Positions 44,976-55,928 of a stretch of 64,000 bases of DNA are shown in pieces. The DNA lies in contig CM060121.1 in assembly GCA_030522415.1 (NCBI GenBank), forward strand, positions 2,296,976 to 2,360,975, written 5' to 3'. Origin of the DNA: Channallabes apus. Its lineage: Eukaryota; Chordata; Actinopteri; Siluriformes; Clariidae. Position 1 is the stretch's first letter; every line of letters starts with the position of its first letter. Position numbers and translations under genes: made by a program. The notes below the pieces were generated by a model. The model saw nothing but the letters and a program-made list of their open reading frames with translations. It was not told where the DNA came from and ran no database searches.

Positions 44976-47900
44976 TTCCGTATCTGTGTATCTGTTAATC
45001 AAGAAAAGAGAAGACGTATTAATTCAATGCAAATTATGATAATACTTACATGAAATATGTGCTGTCGATACTACAATATAAATTCATATCATAGTTTGGT
45101 CTTTCTTTTATTTCATTTCTGTCTTCTTACAAAAATAATTTTTTGCCAGTTGTGGTGTTAAAGTTTTTTTGTTGTTGTTGTTAATTTGACCAAATATTCT
45201 CAGTCGGCTCGTTTATATCCTTACAGTTTTCTCTACTTTTATGTGTGTATGTATCCTCTTCTGTATCCTGTTTTTCCATGAACCAAAATGTACCGAATTC
45301 CCTTTCTTAAATATCTTTGATACAAAAGAACATAAAAACATGCTTATTTATTTTTTCTTTTTTTTTTAATTGTAAGGAATTTCATGTGCTGATCTTCAAA
45401 AACATAAAGGAATGTTCATTTAAGCATGCTATTCAAAGGAAACAATATATAATCTTGCAACGAGTCATTATTTAAGAATCATAAATAACACGTGCAATCT
45501 TACGGCATAAAGTAACAGACCTTCGATCATCAGAAATATCATCAGAAAATATCAAATATTATCAAAGAAAATGTTGATGGAAATATCGACTCTTTCTGAA
45601 CCGAAGGGCTGGAAGACTGTGACGCTTTGCGGTCATCAGATAAATTCCTACATTTCATCTCTGGGTTGATTTTGCTATTTTAATAGATTTAAGAAGTAAA
45701 TTTCACAAATTCTGACCACCAGGGGGTGTTTGAGCGTTGTTATCGTAAATGAAGGAAATGTCATACGGAAAATTAGTCATCACATTTCCTCCTTTTTTTT
45801 GGTTTTAGAGATAAAATTAACAGTCCATGAACAGTCTCATGAATACTGTAAGAATGTTTCATGAGTTCAGTGACCTTTTAGTGACCCTTAAAAGTTTATG
45901 ATGATGTCCATGTTACAATGATGATGCTGCATGCACAGATTAATGGAGATCACAACTGAAAATCCCACTGTAACTTACATAAACAATATACTGTACGATA
46001 ATGCGGTATGATAAGGCCTCCTCTTGACTTGAGTCAAAGAAATACTTCTCTGCTGAGATGGTTTTCGGAAATGCCTGAAGAAGTTCAGATTGTTTCTAAA
46101 CAGCAGGAATTTGTCTCAGTGAACGCCTTGATGAAAAATCCGACTAGCCTAGCCTGTCCTGTGCCAGGTGAAGACTAGTAAGATGTGGAATGTCACCTGG
46201 CAGCATGTTTCACTCGGAAGTCTCGACCACGTCACGTTAGCATATAGCCCACATTCGTACGTGAAGATACTTTACTGTAACGTCCTGTCTCTTGGTGCTG
46301 CACTGGTTCCGTTCAGAAAATACATAATGTGATGCTGAGGCTGTTCAGATGAAGGCCAGGAAGATGTTCAAGCATGGAGCATTTGGCTTTTAATAAACCC
46401 AAGCACAAGATTTCTCTACATGATGGTCTAGATTATCTTTATCAAGATGTGATTAACCACAATTATCTACAGGAAGTTCTATCTGCTCTTACATGTCATG
46501 ACGACATCATGGAAGGGTTGTGCATGTGGGTGTATTTAACAAATAATAGATCTTGTTGTGCAAATTCCTAATAAACCGCCAACTTAATTGAGAACACGAC
46601 TATAGATACAGTATGTCATCCACCTTTCCATTGAGGTGAGGCCAGGTGTAGAGGTATAACAGGACATGAAGTGTGTGTGTGTGTGTGTGTGTGTATGATG
46701 CTACAGGGTGTAATGTGACATCATGAAGAAACATGATTTTCCAGGCGTGTCTCCTTTTAAAAACAGTACATCGTTAAGACATTTAAACGGTAACAGCGAT
46801 CAATCCGTTAGTGATTAATTCACTGTAAGGTGTGTATCAGGGCTGGGACTGTGCAGGACAAAAGAAAGATGTCACATCAAGATTGTGTGACAAAGAAAAG
46901 CAGCATGGGTGCTGGTGCTGCGCTGCAGGGTGCACTTCATTCATTCATGCATTCAGTTTCAGGTACTGCTTTATCCTGAGCAGGAAAACAGTACCAGATT
47001 GTACCTTGTTGTTGGAGTGGTGCCGTCAAAATACCTTCAATACCTTTAATGCATGCATTCAAGTTTAAAAAAAAAAGAAAGCCTTTTGCAAGTAGAAGAA
47101 TAATAAAACAGGTACAAAGTAAAGGTGCCACCTGAACAACATGAAAATATATATATAGGTGAGTTCTCTTCCTAAAATTGTCACTCTCTCTACAATTGTC
47201 ACTGGTACAGTAAGTGTATAATAATAATAACTGCAGGGGAGTGTATAAGAGTAAATAAAAAATTGAAGAAATTGAAAAAACACCCACCAACAGCAACATA
47301 GGAAACTATTCCAAGATCCAGGTGGGAATAAATACATTACTACAACCTATTAGGTTCAACAATCTGGAACATTCACTTGTTTAAATTTTGTAGAAGATTC
47401 CCTTTGATGACAAATCAGCATTATAACTAAAGTTATTGCAACGGTGATTATAATCATATGGGGAATCAGTTCAGGGCTTTTTTTCTACATTTACAAACGA
47501 ACACTGGAATTCAGGAATCTTATTTTCGGCTGAAATATTCCTGCTTCCAAGAATAAATGACAACATACTTTCTGCTACTTTTAATAGTTTTCCATTCAAT
47601 TAAACAGTAAGAAAGTTTCCTTATATAAACCAGTCACATGACTAATTGATTCTTGATTAAGAAAACCGTTCCTTATTGGATATTTAGTGCACCAAGTACA
47701 CTAGAACATTTCATGCCCTATGTAGGGAACATAGTAAATAGTAAACATGAAAGATGGCTATGAAGTGCATACGTCTTATATATTCTACAGATACAGGGAG
47801 TAAGCCCGTCAGTACAGACTTTTTTAAAAGTCAGATACTCTGTAAATAAAATGATAACAGTAATTTCGAGCATGTGAGCAGGCGTTGGCTCTGGCAGCAT

Positions 47901-48520
47901 TGTTGTCTTCGCTCTCTATGGGACGACATCACCATGCTTTACATCAAATCTTCCGTTTCAATTTCATAAAGACTGCAATAACAGACTTGAGGCCTGAACC
48001 TGGACTAAACCTGGACTACACCTGGACTAAACCTGGACTAAAAGTGACAGCATCGTGATCTCAAGTGTGAAAAGGAGTTCAATGTTTATGAAACAAGACT
48101 TGAGTAGCCTGGGATTAAATTCCCATAAAATTACGTGAGAACTTTTTTTGGTCATGTGATCATCTCTAAGCAGCAATTTTAAACACATGTTAAGCAGATG
48201 TGTACACATTTCCAGAGCTACTGGAACTTCATTCTGGAGGCCTGAAAAGGCTCCAAAAATACATTTTATTATCTTAATCAATTTTCTACCAAGGATATAT
48301 ATACTGTATATTTGAAACAAGCCAATATCACTTTGAGTATTTTCTCATTTTAACCCTAAACCAATCTGTTCAGCCAAACCGACTTCAAGGCCAAGTGTTT
48401 GAGGAAGTGCCTACTCACCCTGCTGCAGCTGTGTCCCGGGTGTGACTGAATCCAGTTCAGCACAAGACCTTCAGCTTTTCACAGGCTTCCCTCCACTCCA
48501 CCCTGCTCGACGAGGGCGCG
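44976..48520 (-). other. 5' UTR intron and noncoding first exon of the LITAF-like gene
   Basis: An acceptor (AACAG) puts the 5' end of the first coding exon at 44991. The best upstream partner is a perfect donor (AGG|GTGAGT on the minus strand) whose exon ends at 48419; that exon would extend to about 48500-48540. The intervening 3.4 kb holds (TG)n at about 46673-46694, an 11-bp tandem repeat (ACCTGGACTAA, four copies) at about 47998-48041, and no other gene. Confidence 0.5.
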
Positions 48521-48529
48521 CTTTCATAC

Positions 48530-50142
48530 GCATTCACCTCCTCCATGAATATGCATGAGCCTGATGCAGGCTTTTTTTTTTTTCTCTGAATAACCTGTTT
48601 GTGTGATAACAATGCACCCTTACAGGTGCAGAAAGACGAGTACGTATACGCCTAAAACACATGTTATACACATTATTTGCATTAAACGGATTCAGTTATA
48701 ATGATTTGTAATAAAGTAGTAATGGAAAGAGCAATTCATTTAAAATAACTGAATAAATTCAAATGAAACTGTATGTGTGTGTGTGTGTGTGTGTGTTAAC
48801 ATAGAGACATTTATTAGCAATTAACAATTTATAAAGTGCATATTTAAATGTTGTTTCCCTCTAAATAAAATAAATCAATATGACACCTACTGCACCGCCG
48901 CACTACCCAGCATCCTTGATGAAGAGATGAAGATGACGATGATATGGACAATGATAGTCATTAAGTAAGGAATACATCACCCTGCGCCATGCTGGGATTG
49001 GAAATTAATCAACAACTGGAACGTGTAATACAAATTTTCATCCCAAAGTGATTTATTCCTCTTATACCACAACAATTTTATAATTATTCATTAAATAAAC
49101 TATATCTTACACACCTTTTTTATTAGCTTTTTATTTGTTGTCAGAAAAACAAATCTGTTTAAGCAGTCAATCCTACATCTCTCTTTTGAAGCTAATACAC
49201 CAACAAATGCTGTGTGTCATCTCACTCAGAAAGTGCAAAACCCGTAAACTCCCCTGAAAGCGCTGACACTGGAGGCTCCTTCCATAAATTCTACATAAAC
49301 ATCATTTCACAGTAACCTTAACCATTACAGCTACTACATAAACTGTTTACTTTGTTAACGCAGAACAGCCTTCGAGCAACTCCCTGTGACTGAGCCGTTA
49401 CTATAGAAACGGTAACGTATTAGGACAAGTGTACAAATATAAAGCATGTGATTTGAAGCTGCACCACTCTCAGAGCTGCTGTAAGTGACAATTAATCAAC
49501 ACCTTCTGACCAATCAGGGTACAGAACATTATTGCTCTGGTATTAGCGATAATATGTACAAGTTGATCTCATGAACTGGGGAGCGTCAGTCCGTCATTTT
49601 GCAATAGTTGGCTTTCTGAATGTTCTTATAACCTCATCACCCATCACACACCCAGACTAACCAGAGCGGCCTGAATTACCTTGCCCATTGACAGAATAGT
49701 TGGATCAGGCTTAGGACATGTCTTATGCCTTAAATATGACTGTTATAACATGTAAATGTTATGTAAATGACCTCCTGCTGAGCCACGCCCCTTCAGAAAA
49801 ACAGCAGAGCTGAGTGGGGGAGGGGCTCTTGTTATATGAGGTCACAAATGGCCAAAATGTAATTAGACTTTTCTAGATAGAACTTCTAGTAGTTCCAACA
49901 ATCACAGACTCATATAAATATTCAAATACATTATCATTTGTATGGTAACAGCTTATTCATATTAAACTACTAGGATAACATTAAAGCGAATTCTAAATGA
50001 TATAAATTAAAATTGTAATTTTAAGAGGAAAGGCACTTCATGTCATTTTGTAAAAAAAAAAGAGAAGAAAATCAACCTTGGTCTGGGAACAATATGTTTC
50101 TATAACAGCAAGAGCACCTGAAGTGTGTTACTACTTACATTA
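48530..50142. other. Intergenic DNA with an X-box-like repeat copy
   Basis: No gene is seen. A (TG)n tract lies at about 48774-48796. The segment 49250-49430 contains the dispersed repeat with GTTACTATAGAAAC at 49397-49410. Confidence 0.55.
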
Positions 50143-50377
50143 CTTACAATCAGTGTTGGGGGACGTTACGTTTTAAAGTAACTAATTATATTAGAAAATT
50201 ACTGTCATTAAAAAGTAATCAGTTACATTCCAGCATTACATTCTGATAAAAGTAACTAGTTCGAGTACTTTTCCATTACAGAAAATGAAAACTCCTTTGT
50301 GATTCCTCATGCATGTTGTTTTAGTCAAAACCTTTATAATTATTCTACCATCAGCCAAGTTTGGCCCATAATCTGTT

Positions 50378-50764
50378 AACTACTAATACCCCTATCTCAC
50401 CTACTAATACCCCTATCTCACCTACTAATACCCCTATCTCACCTACTAATACCCCTATCTCACCTACTAATACCTCTATCTCACCTACTAATACCCCTAT
50501 CTCGCCTATTAATACCCCTATCTCACCTATTAATACCCATATCTCACCTACTAATACCTCTATCTCACCTACTAATACCCCTATCTCGCCTATTAATACC
50601 CCTATCTCACCTATTAATACCCATATCTCACCTACTAATACCTCTATCTCACCTACTAATACCCCTATCTCGCCTATTAATACCCCTATCTCACCTATTA
50701 ATACCCATATCTCACCTACTAATACCTCTATCTCACCTACTAATACTCCTATCTCGCCTATTAA
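50378..50764. repeat. 21-bp minisatellite, left part (about 18 units) with 84-bp higher-order repeat
   Basis: The unit core AATACCCCTATCTCACC is repeated every 21 bp. From about 50463 four variant units recur as an 84-bp block nearly three times. The array is cut at 50764 by the gypsy left LTR. Confidence 0.95.
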
Positions 50765-51148
50765 TGTCATGCACACACAATCTGCGGCCGGCACTAGGAC
50801 CCGGAAGTAAGTCGGCCGCCTACCAGGAAGTATAAGAGGAGTAAACAAACGGTGGCTTACCGCTCAGTCATTGAGTTCGGCCCCTGTCGGTTAACGTTGG
50901 CGTTCATCAAACCGTGAGTACTCACTGTGTTTTGGTTATCGTTTCTTGCCGTTGTGTGTGTATTTATAGGACGCGGGTTAAATTTGTGTTTTTCCCTTGC
51001 TCCACTCTTGTGAGAGTCCTTAAAGTAAATCGCGTGGTTATCCTGCCTACTCGCCGTTACTCCGCGTTTGGGTTTACCATCCACGCTACATTGGGCTAAC
51101 CGCTAAAGCTACGTCTTCTGGTCACCTCAGGTTAGTTCATCTCTGACA
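50765..51148 (+). repeat. Gypsy 5' LTR (384 bp)
   Basis: Identical to the 3' LTR except at 50878 (C here, T at 55653), a CpG-to-TpG type difference. TATAAGAGG at 50831-50839 is a TATA-like box. The predicted transcription start is about 50862. The LTR ends CTCTGACA. Confidence 0.95.
50831..50872 (+). promoter_or_regulatory. Predicted LTR core promoter and transcript start
   Basis: A TATA-like TATAAGAGG starts at 50831. The 11-mer GCTCAGTCATT starting at 50862, 31 bp downstream, is the reverse complement of the sequence just inside the LTR at 51150-51160. A start near 50862 would satisfy both signals. Confidence 0.6.
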
Positions 51149-51149
51149 G

Positions 51150-51160
51150 AATGACTGAGC
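51150..51160 (+). other. Candidate self-priming primer-binding site
   Basis: AATGACTGAGC lies one base after the 5' LTR and overlaps the gag start codon. It pairs perfectly with GCTCAGTCATT at 50862-50872 in the LTR. No tRNA-type TGG... primer site is evident here. The arrangement is the one known for Tf1 of fission yeast and proposed for sushi-type fish elements. Confidence 0.7.
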
Positions 51161-52196
51161 CCCAAGCGGTAAACCCAGCGGAGCATGCGCGCCTATGCGG
51201 CGTGGTAGATCAGCATGCCGTGCTCATTAACGGTCTAACCGCGGAGCTCGCTACTCTGCGCCAGAGTGTCCAAGACATCGCGGCCTTGCGCCGCGAGGTT
51301 GCGGAGCTCAGGCGGGAGAACGCGGATCTGCGGGCGGCCGTTGAGGGCGCGGCTAGCAGGCCTCCCGTCGCGGCGGCCGCGGCGCCGCACCAACCCCCCC
51401 CCCCCCTACTGATGTTTTTCTTGCACTTCCAGAAAAATGGAATGGCACGGACGGGAGATGTGATGTGTTTTTGACAGCGCTTGATCTGGTGTTCGAGTTC
51501 AATGCCACCAAGTACTCCACCGATCGGCTACGCATCGCTCTCCTGGTCTCGTTGCTAACAGGGCAGGCAGCTGAGTGGGCCACGGCAGTGCTTAAATCCG
51601 ATTCTGATACCGCCCATTCCTACAATGAATTCACCCGCCAGCTCAGATTAACTTTCGAACACCCAGCGGGCGAGGTGGAGACCGACACTAAACTATACCA
51701 CCTGCGGCAGGGAGGATCGTCTGTGAGCCGGTACACAGCGGAATTCCGGACCCTCGCCGTGCAGACAAACTGGGGAGACGCCGCGCTCCGGACATCCTTC
51801 TACGAGGGACTGGCTTCCCGCATTAAAGACGAGCTCGCCGGGCGAGAACTTCCCGCCACACTCGAGGGGCTGATCCAACTGGCCTTGCGGATCGATCAGC
51901 GCCTTTTGTCTCGCCCGAAGCCAGCCCCGAGAACCCTGCCGCCTGCACCCGTCTTCTCCTACACCACCCCACGACCATCAATGACCTTCACCAACACCAA
52001 TGCTGGAACTGTCGCATCTCCACCTCCTGCCGTGGTTGACACCGGAGCCGGGGAACCCATGCAATTAGGGCGCGCCTCCCTGACCGTAGCCGAACGTACA
52101 CGCCGGTTTAGAGAAGGCCTGTGCGCGTATTGTGGGTCTCCAGAACACCATCAGGCGACCTGTCCACTGCGCCCGGGAAACGCCCATCCCCGGTGA
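51151..52196 (+). pseudogene. gag: Gypsy gag, frame broken at a poly-C run
   Basis: The first segment starts with ATG at 51151 and encodes a coiled-coil-like stretch (about residues 28-65: ELATLRQSV, LRREVAELRREN). After the 13-C run at 51394-51406 the homologous capsid-like sequence continues in a different frame. That segment has a retrotransposon Gag region and then a zinc knuckle CAYCGSPEHHQATC (CX2CX4HX4C), stopping at 52196. The pol frame overlaps the end of this segment in the -1 frame. The homopolymer makes a sequencing or assembly error a serious alternative to a real mutation. Confidence 0.85.
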
Positions 52197-55100
52197 GCGG
52201 AGGGAGAGACTCACCGGGCCCACTCCTGATCTCCACCACTACTGACGCCACCTCATCTCGACTTACGGTTCAGGTATTCCTCCAGATTGGCCACAAACGA
52301 GTCCGAAGTACTGCGTTCATCGACTCCGGGGCAGCAGGTAACTTCATTGACTCCTCTTATGCCAAAAAATTGGGGGTAAAATTTGAGGCGTTATCCCAGC
52401 CTGTTCGGATCACATCCGTCGACGGTCGCCCCCTATCTACCAGCCCAATCACCACCCAGACTCAACCCATCACCCTCCTCATCGATCAACACCACGAACA
52501 GATCAGATTTCACGTCACCTCCATCTCATCTCCTCCTATCATCCTGGGACACCCGTGGCTCCTGCAACACGATCCTCTCATCTCCTGGACACAACACAGG
52601 ATTCTACAATGGGGCGCGACCTGCACCGAACTATGCCTAGGGGCGCCGGCTGGGACGTGCTCTAGGGAGTCCGAGGCCCCCGACGTCGACACCAACGCCA
52701 TTCCCGAGTCCTATAGGGACCTGGCAGAAGTTTTTTGCAAGCGGCGGGCCATCCATCTTCCTCCACACCGCCCTTATGACCTCGCCATCGATCTACAACC
52801 AGGCGCAGTCCCACCCCGCGGCCACCTCTACTCTTTAACATCAACAGAGACGCAGGCGATGGAGGAATATATAACCAACGCCCTCCGCCAGGGGACCATC
52901 AGGCCCTCCTCCTCACCTGCTGCCGCGGGGTTCTTCTTCGTAAAGAAGAGGGGGGGTGAACTTCGCCCATGTGTCGACTATCGGGGGCTCAACAACATCA
53001 CAATCAAAAACCGACACCCTCTGCCTCTTACCAACTCTGCCCTGGACGCCCTCTCTGGTGCCACCATCTTTACTAAGTTGGACCTCCGGAGCGCCTACAA
53101 CTTGGTGCGCATTAGAGAGGGCGATGAGTGGAAGACGGCCTTCATCACCCCGACTGGACATTACGAAAGCCTCGTAATTCCCTTTGGACTGTGCAACGCC
53201 CCCGCCGCTTTCCAACACCTGATAAATGATGTTCTTCGAGACATGCTAGGGCGGTGGGCGTTTGCATATCTGGATGACATCCTCATTTACTCCCGTACCG
53301 CTGAGGAACATACCCAGCATGTCAGGGCGGTTCTGAAGAGATTACTCGCCCATCAGCTGTACTGTAAGTTGGAAAAGTGCGCTTTTCACGAGCGCTCCAC
53401 CACGTTCCTGGGTTTTGTCATCTCGCCCCAGGGTGTGGCCATGGACCCGCAGAAGCTGGAAGTTGTGCGTCATTGGCCCCTACCCAAGACCCTCAAGCAA
53501 CTTCAACGGTTTCTCGGGTTTGCGAATTTCTACCGTCGCTTTATCCGGGACTACAGTACAGTTGCCGCCCCCCTAACCGCTCTGACTCGTCCCTCCTCTC
53601 TCCCTTTCCGCCTCAACTCTACTGCCATCTCCGCCTTCAACAGTCTTTGTGACCGCTTTACCACCGCTCCCATCCTCCTTCATCCTGACACCAGTAAACC
53701 ATTCGTTGTTGAGGTGGACGCTTCAGATGTGGGCGCTGGAGCCGTTCTCTCACAACGAGGTCCAGATCAGAAACTACACCCATGTAGTTTCTTCTCCCAA
53801 AAATTTGACACCACTCAGCAGCGATAAGGGGTAGGGGACCGCGAGCTGCTGGCCATAAAGTGGGCTTTGGAGGAATGGCGTCACTGGCTCCAGGGCGCCA
53901 GGGAGCCATTCATCATCTGGACGGATCATCAAAACCTCATCACCATCAGAAGTTTAAAACAGCTCAACCCCAGACAGGCGCGATGGGCATTGTTCTTCGA
54001 ACATTATAACTTCCACCTTTCATACCGCCCGGGGTCAAAAAACACCAAGGCCGATGCGCTCTCACGACAACTCGAGATGGAGCCACCCCGGGCGGACCCC
54101 GCGCCTGTCCTACCCTCCTCCAGAATCATCGCACCACTTCACTTGGATCTGGAAACAAGGGTCCGCCAGGCGCAGACCTTAGAGACCGAGCCGGCAGGTG
54201 TGCCGCCTGGACGACTCTACGTGCCCAACGCCATGAAGTCCGAGGTTCTTCAGTGGGGCCATTCATCCACCATCGCAGGACACCAAGGCACACAGCGCAC
54301 CCTACGGTTCCTCCAACGGGACTTCTGGTGGCCATCAATGGCGAAGAACGTAAAGGAGTTCGTTCAGGCGTGTCCAGTGTGCGCCCGGGCCAAGAACCTC
54401 AACCAGCCTCCCTCCGGAGATCTTCAACCTCTCCCGGTTCCTCGTCGGCCCTGGACGCACATTGCCGTCGACTTTGTCGTGGGCCTGCCGGCCTCGGACG
54501 GAAAGAACACTATCATGACCATCGTAGATCGGTTCTCTAAGGCCGTGCACTTGGTAGCCCTTGCCGGACTCCCGTCAGCCAAAGAAACAGCAGAGCTGAT
54601 ATTAGAGCACGTAGTCCGTCTGCATGGGTTCCCCAAGGACATCGTCTCGGACAGAGGGCCCCAGTTCACAGCCAGGTTCTGGAAAGCCTTCTGCCGTCTG
54701 ATCAATTCAACCTGCAGTCTCTCATCTGGATACCACCCCCAGACTAACGGTCAGACGGAGCGGACCAACCAACAACTGGAGCGCTACTTGAGATGCTTTA
54801 TTACCGATCGTCAGCGCTCCTGGGCTCGCTACCTCATCTGGGCAGAACTTTCCCACAACCTCCATGTCTCATCAGCCACGAAGCTAAGCCCATTTGAGGT
54901 ATGCCACGGCTTCCAACCTTCGATGTTCAACCATCAGGAACCGGAGGTTGATGTGCCGTCAGCCCAACAGTTGGTCCGCAGGTGTCGACGGCTGTGGACA
55001 CAAGCCAACCGAGCCATCCAACAGGCCAACGCCCGCTACACCATTCAACATCGCCGTCGACACCCCCCGGGACGATTGTTCCACGTAGGTGACAAGGTAT

Positions 55101-55585
55101 GGCTTTCCACCCAAAATCTTCACCTCCACACTGAGTCAAAGAAACTGTCACCTAGATTCATCGGCCCATACCGCATCACCCACCGGATAAACCCTGTCAC
55201 CTACCGGCTCCAGCTGCCTGCGGCGCTCCGGATCCACCCAGTCTTCCACACCTCACAATTAAAGCCCTTCATCACATCACCCATGATTCCACCCTCCCCC
55301 CCTGCTCCTCCTCCCCGGATCATCGACGGTGGTCTCGCCTACACCGTGCGCCGGATCCTCGATTCGCGCCCTCGGGGCAGAGGTACGCAGTACCTGGTTG
55401 ATTGGGAGGGCTACGGTCCCGAGGAGCGGTCTTGGATTCCGGCCCGGTTCATTCTCGACCCCGAACTAATCCAAGACTACCGTCGTAGGGTATCCTCCAC
55501 CCCAGGACCGTCGGGAGTCGGTCCTGGACAGGGGGGTACTGTCATGCACACACAATCTGCGGCCGGCACTAGGACCCGGAAGTAA
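52121..55585 (+). pseudogene. pol: Gypsy pol polyprotein with one in-frame stop codon
   Basis: One frame runs from before about 52121 into the 3' LTR, broken only by TAA at 53825-53827 within the RNase H region. Domains in order: aspartic protease (FIDSGAAGNFID), reverse transcriptase (CVDYRGLNN, FGLCNAPAAFQ, YLDDILIYS), RNase H (VEVDASDVGAGAVL; WTDHQNL), integrase zinc finger (H-H-C-C: GHQGTQRTL ... CPVCARAK), integrase DDE core (AVDFVVGLP; SDRGPQF; GYHPQTNGQTERTNQ) and a C-terminal chromodomain (YTVRRILDSR ... YLVDWEGYG ... SWIPARFI, about 55340-55490). The frame lies at -1 relative to gag, consistent with expression by frameshifting in an intact relative. The stop makes this copy non-functional unless it is read through. 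Confidence 0.92.
55525..55539 (+). other. Polypurine tract of the gypsy element
   Basis: GGACAGGGGGGTAC lies directly before the TG of the 3' LTR, the standard position for plus-strand priming. Confidence 0.7.
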
Positions 55586-55923
55586 GTCGGCCGCCTACCA
55601 GGAAGTATAAGAGGAGTAAACAAACGGTGGCTTACCGCTCAGTCATTGAGTTTGGCCCCTGTCGGTTAACGTTGGCGTTCATCAAACCGTGAGTACTCAC
55701 TGTGTTTTGGTTATCGTTTCTTGCCGTTGTGTGTGTATTTATAGGACGCGGGTTAAATTTGTGTTTTTCCCTTGCTCCACTCTTGTGAGAGTCCTTAAAG
55801 TAAATCGCGTGGTTATCCTGCCTACTCGCCGTTACTCCGCGTTTGGGTTTACCATCCACGCTACATTGGGCTAACCGCTAAAGCTACGTCTTCTGGTCAC
55901 CTCAGGTTAGTTCATCTCTGACA
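55540..55923 (+). repeat. Gypsy 3' LTR (384 bp)
   Basis: One difference from the 5' LTR over 384 bp (55653). It is followed directly by ATTAA (55924-55928) and then by resumed minisatellite. Confidence 0.95.
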
Positions 55924-55928
55924 ATTAA

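Larger units (their letters stand above)
50765..55923 (+). mobile_element. Ty3/gypsy chromovirus LTR retrotransposon, nearly intact
   Basis: 5159 bp in all. The LTRs are at 50765-51148 and 55540-55923, with TGTCA...TGACA ends and the 5-bp target duplication ATTAA at 50760-50764 and 55924-55928. Gag, protease, RT, RNase H, integrase and a C-terminal chromodomain lie in that order on the plus strand. Two coding lesions are visible: a frame break in gag at a 13-C run and a stop codon in pol at 53825-53827. The chromodomain and the self-priming-type layout suggest the Tf1/sushi branch. Confidence 0.95.

Noticed and set aside
46374..46571. Short plus-strand open frame of about 65 codons inside the LITAF-like 5' intron
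   Set aside because: Non-repetitive but without similarity to any family that I know, no splice partners, and length within chance expectation.
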